Under the pieces are notes generated by a model. The model saw only the letters and a program-made list of their open reading frames with translations, made no database searches and was not told the origin of the DNA. 64,000 nucleotides of DNA, taken from contig NZ_CP081903.1 of NCBI RefSeq assembly GCF_020091405.1, forward strand, positions 496,001 through 560,000, written 5' to 3'. The position numbers were made by a program, and so were the translations under genes. Below are positions 1 through 9,347 of this stretch, in pieces. The DNA is from Bacteroides cellulosilyticus (GTDB lineage Bacteria; Bacteroidota; Bacteroidia; Bacteroidales; Bacteroidaceae). Within the stretch, counting starts at the first letter, position 1, and the number at the start of each line of letters is the position of its first letter.

Positions 1-1
1 G

Positions 2-760
2 AAAGTGGCACTATCCAAGAGGAATCTGGAACAGTCCCGGTGGAACGCAGAGAGTGCAACGCGCGCAAAAAGTGTATTCTTGTCGAATATGAGCCATGAG
101 ATACGTACTCCCCTCAATGCTTTATCCGGTTTTTCTGCACTGCTGACCGAAGAAGGGCTGGATGACGCCACCCGACTACAATGTACTGAGATTATTCAAC
201 AGAACTCTGAACTTCTATTGAAGCTGATAAATGATGTGATTGACCTGTCGAGCCTGGAATTCGGTAAGATGCAGTTCTCTATCGGAGAACATGATGCAGT
301 AGCTATCTGTAGAAATGTTACTGACACAGTGGGTAAAGTAAAACAAACACAAGCGGAACTGCTGTTTGTAACCTCACTGGAAGAATTGAAAATAGAAACA
401 GATGATTCGCGGTTACAGCAAGTGTTGATAAACCTGCTGATAAATGCAACTAAGTTCACAGCAGAAGGTGCCATCACACTGAAACTGGAAAAAGAATCGG
501 ATGACATGGCTCTATTCTCCGTTACAGACACCGGTTGCGGTATCCCGAAAGAAAAACAAGCTCATATATTTCAACGTTTCGAAAAGTTGGATGAGAACGC
601 ACAAGGAAGCGGACTCGGATTGTCTATCTGCCAGCTAATTATAGAGCATATAGGAGGCAGGATATGGATTGATCCGGACTATGACGAAGGCTCCCGTTTC
701 TTATTTACACACCCCATACGCCAGACAAAAGGCACACAAAAAAAGGAGGGTCGCGCATGA
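2..760 (+). CDS. Sensor histidine kinase, C-terminal part (5' end outside window)
   Basis: The reading frame is open from the first bases, so the N-terminal sensor part lies upstream of the window. What remains is a complete kinase core: H-box NMSHEIRTPLN (His near base 95), N-box NLLINATKF, G1 box DTGCGIP and G2 box GSGLGLSI. These mark a functional HisKA/HATPase_c histidine kinase that autophosphorylates and passes phosphate to a response regulator. Its stop overlaps the start of the next kinase gene (ATGA), so the two are translationally coupled. The following protein has the same module order, so the missing part may be a TPR and membrane segment. No response regulator is visible nearby. 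Family call is firm; the signal sensed is unknown. Confidence 0.9.
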   Translation, partial: KVALSKRNLEQSRWNAESATRAKSVFLSNMSHEIRTPLNALSGFSALLTEEGLDDATRLQCTEIIQQNSELLLKLINDVIDLSSLEFGKMQFSIGEHDAVAICRNVTDTVGKVKQTQAELLFVTSLEELKIETDDSRLQQVLINLLINATKFTAEGAITLKLEKESDDMALFSVTDTGCGIPKEKQAHIFQRFEKLDENAQGSGLGLSICQLIIEHIGGRIWIDPDYDEGSRFLFTHPIRQTKGTQKKEGRA

Positions 761-2709
761 TAAAGCGTCTGATTATAGCACTGGCATTAGGCACCGGAAT
801 TTTATTCACCGCCAATGCCCAAAATAGCGCCGTTAAAGACAGCCTATTGCGCATTTACGTCACTGCGCCGCACGACTCTATGCGCCTGGATGTACTGCAT
901 GACATCGCCCGCCTGGACCAGCAGACACCGGTATTCCTCTATTATGAGAATAAATTGCTGCAAGAGGCTACGGAGCAAAACAACCTGCGTTATCAGAGTC
1001 TTGCCACCTATGAGCATATCATCTACTTTTTCAATAAACTGGATCTGAAACGCGTAACGCAGTGGATGAACAGAATGGAAGTTCTGGCAGAGAAGCATAA
1101 TTATTACAATGATTACTTCAAAGCCAAGAAGTTACAGATTGAAATGTATACAATCAACCAGCAGATAGAACTTGCCATCCATGAAGCGAACATCATGTAT
1201 GATAAAGCTAAAAAACTGAATGACAGCAATGGTATGCGGGAAGCCTGTCTATGCCTCATGACCAGCTACATTGCCACACTACGTTACGAAGATGGTGCAA
1301 AGGCCTTGGAAGAAGCATTCCATCTAATGAGTCCGCAAGACAGACCTATGGATAAAATAAATCTGTTGTCGAAGGCTGTGCTGGCTTATTCATTCCTGCA
1401 TAATAATGAAAAAATGTATGCTTCGCTGGAACAGATGAAAGTAGCGATACAAGACTTAATAACCGCCACACCGGCACTCAAGAATGCATACTCAGCCCTA
1501 TATATGGGAATGGAAACTCAATACGCCCTTTACTATGTCCGCACGGGAAACCTCAAGAAAGCCTGGGAACACCTGCAAAAAGCAGATGAATATGATACCC
1601 CCAACACCTTCCTGCCGTACAGAGTATCCCGTCTGCAAGCTTATGCAGAATATTATCGTGCCCGAAAAGAATACGAAAAAGCCTTGGAAGCATTGGATAA
1701 TGCCATTACCCTGACACTTCAGATGTCTTTCCCGGATGCCATACTATATATGGCAATGAAAGCAGATGTTCTGGTGGATATGGGGCAGCCAGAAGTTGCT
1801 ATCAACATCTACAAGAAAGTAATGCATGATAAAGACTCTCTATACCGAGGATTGTCTAATGCGCAAATGGAACAAATACAAAGCTTGTACAATATGGATA
1901 AGCTGGTGGTGAAACGAGAACAGCAACAGGAAAAGATACATTATTTTATATTGATCGTTATCGGGATTGCCCTGCTGGCACTGATCGCTTTCGTTATCCA
2001 CATGTACTTCAGCAGAAAAAGATTGCAGAAAGATGAGAGAGAAGTGGCCCGTCTGAGTGAAATAGCTGAGGAAGCGAATGAAGTAAAGAGCCGCTTCCTT
2101 GCAAACATGAGTTACAATATCCGTATTCCACTGAATAATGTGGTAGGTTTTTCACAGTTGCTCTCTACAGATATGGGATTGGATGATAAAGAAAAACTGG
2201 AGTATTCTGAAATCATTCAGGCAAATTCTACTGATTTGATTCAACTGGTGAACGATGTACTCGACCTCTCACGACTGGAAGCTAAAATGATGAAATTCCA
2301 GATACTGGATTGCGAAATGCGGGAAATATGCAACGACCTGATATATATGGCCCGTAGAGACAGTAACGGACATATACATGCCGAACTGGAAAGTGATGTG
2401 GAACACCAGATGCTTAGAATGGACGCCAACCGCTTCAACCAAGCTGTATTGAGTATGCTGATTTATCCTGTCCCCAATGATACTGATCGTGAAGTGAAGA
2501 TGCAACTGAGCAAAGACGAAGAAAATCAATTACTGATATTCCGTATCACAAACAGCCCGTTAGTTGACTCTGCATTTGCCTCCCAGCAAGTTTCCATACG
2601 ACTAAAAATCAATCAATTGTTATTTGAACATTTTGGTGGTAGCTTTATGGTAAGTGAAAGTGCCGAGGATGGCTATCCCATCACTTTTAGTATCTCCTAC
2701 AAAGAATAA
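757..2709 (+). CDS. TPR-containing histidine kinase homologue with degenerate catalytic core (probable pseudokinase)
   Basis: 650 aa: signal peptide (MIKRLIIALALGTG..., cleavage near NAQ), a helical TPR-like periplasmic region (about residues 25-390), one membrane segment (about 396-417, ILIVIGIALLALIAF) and a kinase-like C-terminus. The H-box reads NMSYNIRIPLN, so the phospho-accepting His is Tyr453. The N-box is replaced by SMLIYPVPN and the G1 box by NSPLVDS, and there is no GxGLGL. The helical DHp framework (VVGFSQLL, LVNDVLDLSRLEA) is well preserved. It should therefore neither bind ATP nor autophosphorylate, but could dimerise with the intact kinase encoded just upstream, with which it overlaps by 4 bp. 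A regulatory or sensory partner role is inferred. Confidence 0.85.
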   Translation: MIKRLIIALALGTGILFTANAQNSAVKDSLLRIYVTAPHDSMRLDVLHDIARLDQQTPVFLYYENKLLQEATEQNNLRYQSLATYEHIIYFFNKLDLKRVTQWMNRMEVLAEKHNYYNDYFKAKKLQIEMYTINQQIELAIHEANIMYDKAKKLNDSNGMREACLCLMTSYIATLRYEDGAKALEEAFHLMSPQDRPMDKINLLSKAVLAYSFLHNNEKMYASLEQMKVAIQDLITATPALKNAYSALYMGMETQYALYYVRTGNLKKAWEHLQKADEYDTPNTFLPYRVSRLQAYAEYYRARKEYEKALEALDNAITLTLQMSFPDAILYMAMKADVLVDMGQPEVAINIYKKVMHDKDSLYRGLSNAQMEQIQSLYNMDKLVVKREQQQEKIHYFILIVIGIALLALIAFVIHMYFSRKRLQKDEREVARLSEIAEEANEVKSRFLANMSYNIRIPLNNVVGFSQLLSTDMGLDDKEKLEYSEIIQANSTDLIQLVNDVLDLSRLEAKMMKFQILDCEMREICNDLIYMARRDSNGHIHAELESDVEHQMLRMDANRFNQAVLSMLIYPVPNDTDREVKMQLSKDEENQLLIFRITNSPLVDSAFASQQVSIRLKINQLLFEHFGGSFMVSESAEDGYPITFSISYKE

Positions 2710-2711
2710 GA

Positions 2712-3413
2712 CTATTCAAAATAAAAAGTGAGTACAATCATTCGGGAAGTAATTTTGTCGACTGACTGCGTGAACTTCAACAACGATTGGTCCGTAAGAT
2801 CTTTACGGTCTTTCTTAATAAGGTTTGCCAGTCCGAAACAGAACTTCAACTCCGGGATTAGCTTGAAATAAGGCAGATAGAAATCGCATCCCAACCCTAC
2901 TTCAACATAACAATCGAAAGGCTTTACCAACAAGGCACCCTGCTTCTTCACACTGAAGTCATACGTAGGAGCAATACCCGCCATCAAATAAGGACGGTAA
3001 TTATTAAAACGTTCAGCAGCAAACTTCAAATCTATCGGTATAGAAAGATAGGCGGATTTCATCGACTGTGAATGTTCTTCACCACTGGCTTGCTCGCGGA
3101 ATACAACTTTCTTATCCCCGAAATGTAATGTGGGGACAAGACGCAAGGAAAGGAATCGATTCAAATAAAGTTCGCCCAGCACTCCGACCGTAAATCCGGG
3201 AGAATATTCAGGCACATCGGCAAACCAACTCTGACCGTCTTCCGTTACATATCCGGTGTTCACCAATTTATAATCCTGCACATGGATACCTGCCAAAAAA
3301 CCATAGTGCCACCTCCGCTGATCAATATACGGGCGGTTCTGTACCTTCCGTTTCTGTGCCGAAGCACCGAAAGCAAGGAGTAAAGTAAGGATTATCAGAC
3401 AAATGCGCTTCAC
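2712..3413 (-). CDS. PorT-like outer-membrane beta-barrel protein
   Basis: About 233 aa from the GTG at 3413, chosen because it gives a clean signal peptide (KRICLIILTLLLAFGASA, cleaved before QKR). An in-frame GTG at 3470 would add a charged 19-residue leader that fits poorly. The mature part alternates hydrophobic and polar residues in strands (YGFLAGIHV, FTVGVLGELYL, LSLRLVPTLHFG, YLMAGIAPTYDF, YVEVGLGCDFYL) and ends in an aromatic residue (VLTFYFE), as in 8-stranded outer-membrane barrels. It resembles the PorT family, first described in the type IX secretion/gliding system of Porphyromonas, but no other secretion gene is nearby and Bacteroides homologues may act elsewhere. It converges on the kinase gene with a 2-bp gap. 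Confidence 0.75.
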   Translation of the reverse strand: MKRICLIILTLLLAFGASAQKRKVQNRPYIDQRRWHYGFLAGIHVQDYKLVNTGYVTEDGQSWFADVPEYSPGFTVGVLGELYLNRFLSLRLVPTLHFGDKKVVFREQASGEEHSQSMKSAYLSIPIDLKFAAERFNNYRPYLMAGIAPTYDFSVKKQGALLVKPFDCYVEVGLGCDFYLPYFKLIPELKFCFGLANLIKKDRKDLTDQSLLKFTQSVDKITSRMIVLTFYFE

Positions 3414-3539
3414 ATCCTTAAAACGCCAAAAATGACATTTTATTGCATTTTCCTCCGGTTTTCTCCACACTATTATTTAGACAAGGTACAAATTAAGGGA
3501 ATTTAAACAGGTTTGATAACAACTAATCAAGAAAACCAT

Positions 3540-3547
3540 TATTTTTG
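3540..3547 (+). promoter_or_regulatory. Probable -7 promoter element for ferredoxin
   Basis: TATTTTTG matches the Bacteroides TAnnTTTG consensus and lies 40 bp before the ferredoxin ATG. The nearest TTTG (3512-3515) is 24 bp upstream, longer than the usual 19-21 bp, so only the -7 box is convincing. Confidence 0.5.
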
Positions 3548-3586
3548 CCGAACTAATTAGTACTAATAATTTAAAATCTAAAGAAA

Positions 3587-3757
3587 ATGGCTTACGTAAT
3601 TAATGACAGTTGTGTTGCTTGTGGTACTTGTATTGACGAATGTCCGGTAGGAGCTATCTCAGAAGGTGATATCTACGCTATCGACCCTGAAACTTGCACA
3701 GATTGTGGTACTTGTGCTGATGTTTGTCCGTCTGAAGCAATTCACCCGGCAGAATAA
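3587..3757 (+). CDS. 2[4Fe-4S] ferredoxin
   Basis: A 56-residue protein with two CxxCxxCxxxCP motifs: CVACGTCIDECP (residues 9-20) and CTDCGTCADVCP (residues 37-48). This is the classical clostridial-type bacterial ferredoxin with two [4Fe-4S] clusters and pseudo-twofold symmetry. It is a low-potential cytosolic electron carrier, typically for pyruvate:ferredoxin oxidoreductase and related enzymes of anaerobes. The start ATG follows an AAAGAAA leader. A Bacteroides -7 element (TATTTTTG) lies at 3540-3547. The gene is monocistronic and ends at a strong hairpin shared with the convergent aminotransferase gene. Length and motif spacing are normal for the family. Confidence 0.97.
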   Translation: MAYVINDSCVACGTCIDECPVGAISEGDIYAIDPETCTDCGTCADVCPSEAIHPAE

Positions 3758-3776
3758 TAACAACACTCAAAAAAAA

Positions 3777-3812
3777 GAAAAGCCCGGTTTCAATTATGAA
3801 ACCGGGCTTTTC
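3777..3812. terminator. Bidirectional terminator between ferredoxin and aminotransferase
   Basis: A perfect GC-cored hairpin (GAAAAGCCCGGTTTC, 6-nt loop, GAAACCGGGCTTTTC) is flanked by a T-run on the + side (3813-3818) and an A-run on the other side. It can therefore stop transcription from both convergent genes. Confidence 0.92.
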
Positions 3813-3830
3813 TTTTTTATATACTGTCAT

Positions 3831-5024
3831 TTATTTCAGTTCAGCCAATGCTTCCTTAATACGGCGGATAGACTCCACAATATTCTCATCGCTGGTCGCA
3901 TAACTCATACGGATACATTCAGGCGCACCAAATGAAGCACCACCCACACAAGCTACATGAGCAACTTCCAACAAGTACATTGCCAAATCATCCGAATCTT
4001 CAATCTTACGGTCACCGGCAGATTTTCCAAAGAAAGAATCACATTTCGGGAACAGATAGAAAGCACCCTGCGGTACGTTTACTTCAAATCCCGGAACTTC
4101 TTTTGCCAACTTCACAATTAAATCACGACGACGTTCGAAAGCCTTACGCATTTCTTCTACAGGAGCCTGCGTTCCAGTGTAAGCAGCTTCAGCAGCCTTT
4201 TGAGATACTGAACAAGGGCCTGAAGTATATTGACCTTGCAGCTTATTACAAGCTTTTACAAGCCATTCCGGTCCGGCAATGAAGCCAATACGCCAACCAG
4301 TCATGGCATATGCTTTAGATACACCATTTACGATTACCGTGCGATCTTTCATTTCGGGGAACTGAGCAATACTCTGGTGCTTGCCAATATAATTGATATG
4401 CTCGTAAATTTCGTCAGCAATAACAATAACTTGCGGGTGTTTTGCCAACACCTCAGCCAAACCTTTTAATTCTTCCTGAGAGTAAACTGAACCGGTCGGA
4501 TTAGAAGGTGAGCAAAGAATTAATGCTTTAGTCTTCGGAGTGATAGCAGCTTCCAACTGTGCAGGAGTAATCTTGAAATCCTGTTCGATACCTGCGGTAA
4601 CAATCACCGGAGTACCCTCAGCCAACTTCACCATTTCCGGGTAACTTACCCAGTAAGGAGCAGGCACAATCACTTCATCACCTGGATTCACCAGCACCAA
4701 TACTGCATTACAAACTGATTGCTTAGCACCATTGGCACACGAAATTTGTGCGGCTGTATATTCCAGACCGTTTTCCTTTTTCAGTTTCTCCACGATTGCA
4801 TTACGCAAAGCCGGATATCCCGGAACAGGAGAATAGCGAGAGAAGTTGTCGTCTATCGCTTTTTTCGCAGCCTCTTTGATGTGGTCAGGAGTATTAAAGT
4901 CAGGCTCTCCCACACTCAGGTTAATTACGTCAACGCCTTGTGCCTTCAACTCGGCGCTCTTTTGCGACATAGCCAGCGTCGCCGACGGCGACAAACTGTT
5001 CAAACGATCTGATAATTGATTCAT
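3831..5024 (-). CDS. aspC: Aspartate aminotransferase-type class I/II PLP aminotransferase
   Basis: 397 aa from the ATG at 5024 (MNQLSDRLNSL). Two upstream ATGs (5036, 5066) would add residues unlike the family start. Typical fold-type I features are visible: the substrate-binding SVGEPDFNTP motif near residue 40, SPSNPTGSVYS, DEIYEHI, and the PLP-lysine motif VSKAYAMTGWRIGF, followed by the conserved C-terminal RMSYATS with the carboxylate-binding Arg. It catalyses aspartate/2-oxoglutarate (or related) transamination in the cytosol, feeding aspartate-family amino acid synthesis. It lies 83 bp downstream of ribBA on the same strand and ends at the shared terminator. Exact amino acid preference (aspartate, or aromatic/prephenate) cannot be read from sequence. 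Confidence 0.9.
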   Translation of the reverse strand: MNQLSDRLNSLSPSATLAMSQKSAELKAQGVDVINLSVGEPDFNTPDHIKEAAKKAIDDNFSRYSPVPGYPALRNAIVEKLKKENGLEYTAAQISCANGAKQSVCNAVLVLVNPGDEVIVPAPYWVSYPEMVKLAEGTPVIVTAGIEQDFKITPAQLEAAITPKTKALILCSPSNPTGSVYSQEELKGLAEVLAKHPQVIVIADEIYEHINYIGKHQSIAQFPEMKDRTVIVNGVSKAYAMTGWRIGFIAGPEWLVKACNKLQGQYTSGPCSVSQKAAEAAYTGTQAPVEEMRKAFERRRDLIVKLAKEVPGFEVNVPQGAFYLFPKCDSFFGKSAGDRKIEDSDDLAMYLLEVAHVACVGGASFGAPECIRMSYATSDENIVESIRRIKEALAELK

Positions 5025-5107
5025 TTTTCTATCCATTTTATGGTTGTTGCATAAATTTGGCTGCAAATTAAGCCATTTTCTTTGATATTAGAAAACAAAA
5101 CAGCAAA

Positions 5108-6322
5108 TTACTTATTAAAATGTAATGTATGCCCCATGCGTTCCTTCTTTGTACGCAGGTAACGTTCATTGTACTGATTCGGGGTAGTTTCAATAGGAAC
5201 AATCTCTGTAATCTCCAGTCCATAAGCCTCCAGCCCCACACGCTTCACAGGATTATTTGTCATCAGTCTCATTTTGTGTACACCCAATTCACGCAGAATC
5301 TGAGCACCTACACCATAATCACGCTCATCAGCCAGGTGTCCCAGACAGATGTTGGCATCCACCGTATCCAGTCCGTCTTCCTGCAACTTATACGCTTTCA
5401 TCTTCTCCATCAAACCAATACCACGCCCTTCCTGGTTCAGATAAACAACTACTCCTTTACCGGCTTTATTAATCATTTCCATAGCCTTATGCAGTTGTTC
5501 GCCGCAGTCGCAACGCTTGGAGCCAAATATATCTCCTGTGGCACAAGAGGAATGCACACGTACCAGAATCGGCTCATCTTGCTCCCACGTACCTCTGAAC
5601 AGAGCCACGTGCTCCAGACCGTTAGATTTCTGACGGAAAGGGATCAATCGGAAATGTCCGTGTTCGGTAGGCATATCTACTTCTACACCTTCTTCCACAA
5701 TGGATTCTTGTTTCAGGCGATAGGCAATCATGTCACGGATAGAAATCAGCTTCAGGTTAAATTCGTCAGCCATCTTACGCAATTCGGGCAGACGAGCCAT
5801 TGATCCATCTTCATTCATGATTTCCATAAGTGCACCCGCAGGATAAAGACCTGCCATACGGGCCATATCAATCGTAGCTTCTGTATGTCCGGCACGACGT
5901 AATACACCTTTTTCCTGAGCATACAAGGGATTGATGTGTCCCGGACGTCCGAAGGTTGCCGGAGTAGAAGCCGGATCGGCAAGCGCCTGAATGGTAGCTG
6001 CACGGTCGGCAGCAGAAACGCCGGTAGTACAACCTTCCAATTTATCGATAGTCACCGTAAAAGGGGTGCCCAATACGGAAGTATTGTCACTGACCTGATG
6101 AGGCAAATCTAATTCTTTACAGCGTGACACGGTAACCGGCGCACAAAGCACACCACGTGCATGCTTCAACATAAAGTTTACCTTCTCAGGAGTTATTTTC
6201 TCCGCAGCGATAATCAAGTCACCCTCGTTTTCACGGTCTTCATCATCCACCACAATCACAAAGTTACCAGCCTTGAAGTCTTCAATCGCCTCTTCTATTG
6301 TATCTAATTTCACTTTTTCCAT
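5108..6322 (-). CDS. ribBA: Bifunctional 3,4-dihydroxy-2-butanone 4-phosphate synthase / GTP cyclohydrolase II
   Basis: 404 aa. The N-terminal RibB domain (about 1-205) carries [12 protein letters not shown] and RAGHTEA. The C-terminal RibA domain (about 210-404) has the zinc-binding [18 protein letters not shown] cysteines and [11 protein letters not shown]. The protein makes both early precursors of riboflavin: dihydroxybutanone phosphate from ribulose 5-phosphate and the pyrimidine from GTP. All catalytic motifs look intact and length is standard. It follows the LptF/G-like gene by about 26 bp and is probably co-transcribed with it. The gap is too short for an FMN riboswitch directly in front of the gene. 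Confidence 0.97.
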   Translation of the reverse strand: MEKVKLDTIEEAIEDFKAGNFVIVVDDEDRENEGDLIIAAEKITPEKVNFMLKHARGVLCAPVTVSRCKELDLPHQVSDNTSVLGTPFTVTIDKLEGCTTGVSAADRAATIQALADPASTPATFGRPGHINPLYAQEKGVLRRAGHTEATIDMARMAGLYPAGALMEIMNEDGSMARLPELRKMADEFNLKLISIRDMIAYRLKQESIVEEGVEVDMPTEHGHFRLIPFRQKSNGLEHVALFRGTWEQDEPILVRVHSSCATGDIFGSKRCDCGEQLHKAMEMINKAGKGVVVYLNQEGRGIGLMEKMKAYKLQEDGLDTVDANICLGHLADERDYGVGAQILRELGVHKMRLMTNNPVKRVGLEAYGLEITEIVPIETTPNQYNERYLRTKKERMGHTLHFNK

Positions 6323-6348
6323 TCTGTATTCTCCTTTATTTATTTAGG

Positions 6349-8247
6349 TTATTTCAGATTAGTTTCTATTATCTTTTGAACGTCTCCATTAGTCTTGATA
6401 ATCCGCTCCATATCCTTATTCAACCGGATACGGAATGCCCAGATGCGGAAGTAGAAGAACAATCCTATCGGCACCAACAATCCACAGGCCATATTCAGCC
6501 AATAATTACGGAAAGGACGCAAGTGAGCATGAACCGGAATAATAGGATAGTTATTCAGTGCATTCAGCAAATGAACAGATTTAGTATTGGACATCTCTTC
6601 TACTAATTTCTCAAGACGCTCATTTATATCTTCTATTTCTTCATCGATTGAGTCTGCCATCCACAACTTGAAATAGTTGGGAGCACGCTTCAACGCTTTC
6701 TTTTCAGCATACGCACGGCAATCAGCAGACAGTGCCTGCAAGTCGGCAGGCAAATGAGTATAGTCAGGATCGTGTATAATCACCTCTTTACGGAATAGAT
6801 GGCGCACACTGCGTATACCGACGATCTTCTTAAACCAACTCACATAGGCATCGGCATTCAATACCACGGAGTCATTATTGGACTTATAAGTAAGGAATGC
6901 ACCCAATGGAGCCAAGATAGCTGTACTGGTCCACATACCCATCCAGACAACCCACTGTCCATCACGTGCCATTTTATAGCCCGTATTATTAATAATGTAG
7001 TAAATAATAAAAATAAGAACGGATACCACAACCGGCATACCTAAACCGCCTTTACGGATAATTCCACCCAACGGAGCACCGATAAAAAAGAAGATAAGGC
7101 ATGCCACCGAAAGTGTTAATTTCTCATGCCAGGACGTCATATGACGGCGAAGGCTGGTATCTGTCTGCGACATACTATAACTCTTGACACTCCAATCACT
7201 CCCCGCACTCTCTGCACGGCTCACGGCAGTAGAGATAATCTTCTGCTTCTGTGATAAGGTAGCCACATTGAAAAGACTGTCCACATTGTATTCTCCCAAA
7301 TGTGCCTGCTCTATCTTCAGTGTATCAGCTTTCTTCAAGTCAGCAGAAATCTTGTAAGTGCCATTCATCGCTTCCTTGAAATAGACACGCCCCACACTGT
7401 CATTCTGCACCCTCATGGAGTCAATACCCGCTTGCAGCATCGCCATATCCTTGCTGTTGGACTGATTACTCATGATACCGGCATCCACCATATTAAAATC
7501 GGAATTGAACTCAATAATAGCATGCTTCTCCCGGAACGCTTCCCGACGATAAGGCACATTCTTCTGATTCATATTCTGCGATTTCAGATTTTCAAACTGC
7601 TCACCACTATAAAGATGCAAATACAAATGCTGTTTATCAGCCGTCATTTCCAGTCTTCCAGAATCAGACTTGATAATCTGCGCATTCTCAAACCCCTTTT
7701 CGAAGTTATAAATCAGCACGTCGTAAAGCATACCCGTTTTACGGTTCTTATGTTTTACATAAAGGTTATAGCCATCAATCTCGTCATAGAAAACTCCTTC
7801 CGGTATATCCAATTCCGGAGATTTCTGCTTCATGGAAATTAGCAATGTCCACAACTTAGTCTGCGCCTTCGGTCCTATTACATTTTGGAAATAAAAAGAA
7901 ACGCCACAGATGAAAATGATAAACACAATCAACGGGCGCATAATCTTAAGTAGTGAGATACCCGCCGCCTTCATGGCCAGCAGCTCAAAACGTTCACCAA
8001 AATTACCAAAAGTGATAAGTGCCGCCAGCAGAATAGCCAACGGCAATGAAGCCGGCACCAATGTTAGGGCGGAATAAAAGAAAAATTGTGCAAGGACACT
8101 CATTTCTAATCCTTTTCCCACCATTTCATCAACGTACTTCCATAGGAACTGCATCATGAAAATGAAAAGGCAAATGAAAAAAGTGCCCATAAAGAGCGTG
8201 CAGAAGCTCTTCAATATAAATATATCTAACTTTTTTATGCGCAGCAT
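6349..8247 (-). CDS. LptF/LptG (YjgP/YjgQ) family lipopolysaccharide-export permease
   Basis: 632 aa starting at MLRIKKLDIFILKSF (ATG at 8247); the upstream ATG at 8274 adds nine residues not expected in the family. Membrane helices lie near residues 10-35, 55-80 and 95-120, then a large soluble region (about 125-370), then helices around 375-440. A final helix near 595-615 follows an unusual cytoplasmic-looking insertion of about 130 residues. In Proteobacteria LptF and LptG pair with the LptB ATPase to extract LPS from the inner membrane. Bacteroidetes members are longer than the roughly 360-aa proteobacterial ones, as here. It heads the lptF-ribBA transcript. Confidence 0.88.
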   Translation of the reverse strand: MLRIKKLDIFILKSFCTLFMGTFFICLFIFMMQFLWKYVDEMVGKGLEMSVLAQFFFYSALTLVPASLPLAILLAALITFGNFGERFELLAMKAAGISLLKIMRPLIVFIIFICGVSFYFQNVIGPKAQTKLWTLLISMKQKSPELDIPEGVFYDEIDGYNLYVKHKNRKTGMLYDVLIYNFEKGFENAQIIKSDSGRLEMTADKQHLYLHLYSGEQFENLKSQNMNQKNVPYRREAFREKHAIIEFNSDFNMVDAGIMSNQSNSKDMAMLQAGIDSMRVQNDSVGRVYFKEAMNGTYKISADLKKADTLKIEQAHLGEYNVDSLFNVATLSQKQKIISTAVSRAESAGSDWSVKSYSMSQTDTSLRRHMTSWHEKLTLSVACLIFFFIGAPLGGIIRKGGLGMPVVVSVLIFIIYYIINNTGYKMARDGQWVVWMGMWTSTAILAPLGAFLTYKSNNDSVVLNADAYVSWFKKIVGIRSVRHLFRKEVIIHDPDYTHLPADLQALSADCRAYAEKKALKRAPNYFKLWMADSIDEEIEDINERLEKLVEEMSNTKSVHLLNALNNYPIIPVHAHLRPFRNYWLNMACGLLVPIGLFFYFRIWAFRIRLNKDMERIIKTNGDVQKIIETNLK

Positions 8248-8323
8248 TTTACTCGTTTCATGCAATGAAGACACAAAATTAGCATAAAAAAGGGAGTGTG
8301 GAAAATTTTTATATCAAAGTTAA

Positions 8324-8710
8324 CTAAAAACCGCACGTTCTCCGCAGAGTATCTACCTGAGAGTCCCATAACTCGCGCAAATCTTTCACCTCATCCGCCG
8401 CAGCGAAATCAGTAACTTCTAGCACGAAATCGTTAGTCAGTTCATTGTTTGTCATCTTTAATTCAAAATATTCCCGCTCATATTCATCATCCAGCCAACG
8501 GAAGCGAATAAAAGAGAAAGCCCGCACAGCGATAATCTCTGCGTCACGACGTTCCGTCTTTCCCCAGAAGAAGGTGACAATCTTATCGTCCGACTGTACC
8601 CTGTCTGCAAACCAGCCCTCCAAACCGGTGGGGGTACTTATCGCGGACCAAAGAATGCTTTTAGAAGTTGCATTCAAGAGGTATTCCCGATGAATCTTTT
8701 GTCTTTCCAT
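8324..8710 (-). CDS. START-like (SRPBCC/AHSA1-type) domain protein
   Basis: 128 aa, cytosolic, with no signal peptide. The sequence has the helix-grip pattern of small START-like proteins: an N-terminal strand (KIHREYLLNAT), the tryptophan-rich ISTPTGLEGWFADRV segment, central strands (VTFFWG, FIRFRWLDDE) and a long C-terminal helix (LRELWDSQVDTLRRTCGF). AHSA1-type proteins bind hydrophobic ligands or Hsp90-like partners; the ligand here is unknown. It lies 76 bp upstream of the permease gene on the same strand and could lead that transcript. Confidence 0.75.
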   Translation of the reverse strand: MERQKIHREYLLNATSKSILWSAISTPTGLEGWFADRVQSDDKIVTFFWGKTERRDAEIIAVRAFSFIRFRWLDDEYEREYFELKMTNNELTNDFVLEVTDFAAADEVKDLRELWDSQVDTLRRTCGF

Positions 8711-8913
8711 AGTTCATATTTGCTTTTTATTGCGGCGGCAAGATAGAGACTTTTTTCTAATTACGGAATATATTTCTCCAAATTTATTCATCCGGCCTTT
8801 CCTTTTACCACATAACTCCCTGATACTGTTCTTAAAAGAGGTATATAGAAAGGTTATTTTTCTTTGTATCGTTTCTATTCAATAAATTATTTCGCAGAAA
8901 ATCTTCACAAATA

Positions 8914-8945
8914 TTTTGGCGATTTAAAGAAAAGCTATATCTTTG
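8914..8945 (+). promoter_or_regulatory. Promoter of the tRNA-Met gene
   Basis: TTTTG (8914-8918), a 19-bp spacer and TATCTTTG (8938-8945) match the Bacteroides -33/-7 consensus, 21 bp before the tRNA 5' end. Confidence 0.8.
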
Positions 8946-8966
8946 CACCCGCAAACAAGAAATGAT

Positions 8967-9040
8967 GGCGGGATAGCTCAGCTGGTTAGAGCGCATGATT
9001 CATAATCATGAGGTCCCCGGTTCAATCCCGGGTCCCGCTA
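8967..9040 (+). tRNA. tRNA-Met (CAT anticodon)
   Basis: A 74-nt cloverleaf: acceptor GGCGGGA/TCCCGCT (first pair G-U), D-arm AGCTCAGCTGGTTAGAGC, anticodon stem CATGA/TCATG with loop TTCATAA (anticodon 9001-9003), T-arm CCCGG TTCAATC CCGGG, and discriminator A. The CCA end is not encoded. A Met-like D-loop and stem suggest elongator tRNA-Met; a lysidine-modified tRNA-Ile2 cannot be fully excluded from sequence alone. Confidence 0.93.
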
Positions 9041-9278
9041 CAAAGAAGATTTAGACTGTTAGGAGGCTTCCACTCTTGGCGGTCTTTTTTGTTTTTTGCC
9101 TCAATTGGTAGCAGGTGACGCTATAGGTGACGCTAATTATCCCCCCGTTGGGGGTACCCGATTCCGTTGACGGAATACGTAAGAGGTATGTAAAAAAGCA
9201 AGTAATATATGTGTATAAATTCCCTTTTTGTACAAGGAAAATTTATCGCTGATTATCAAGGCACTACAAAGTATCAAT

Positions 9279-9347
9279 TTCTTGTCGACAAGAAGTTAGG
9301 AGTTTGTCGACAAGAAGTCAACTTCTTGCCAACAAACTCCTAACTTC
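9279..9347. repeat. Palindrome plus 27-bp inverted repeat (GTCGAC cores)
   Basis: TTCTTGTCGACAAGAA (9279-9294) is a perfect 16-bp palindrome. It overlaps the left arm (9292-9318) of a long inverted repeat whose right arm is 9321-9347; 25 of 27 positions pair across a 2-nt loop. The word TTGTCGACAAGAAGT occurs twice, about 23 bp apart. Confidence 0.85.

Noticed and set aside
6323..6348. FMN riboswitch before ribBA
   Set aside because: Only 26 bp separate ribBA from the upstream gene, too short for the aptamer, and none of its conserved elements was seen.
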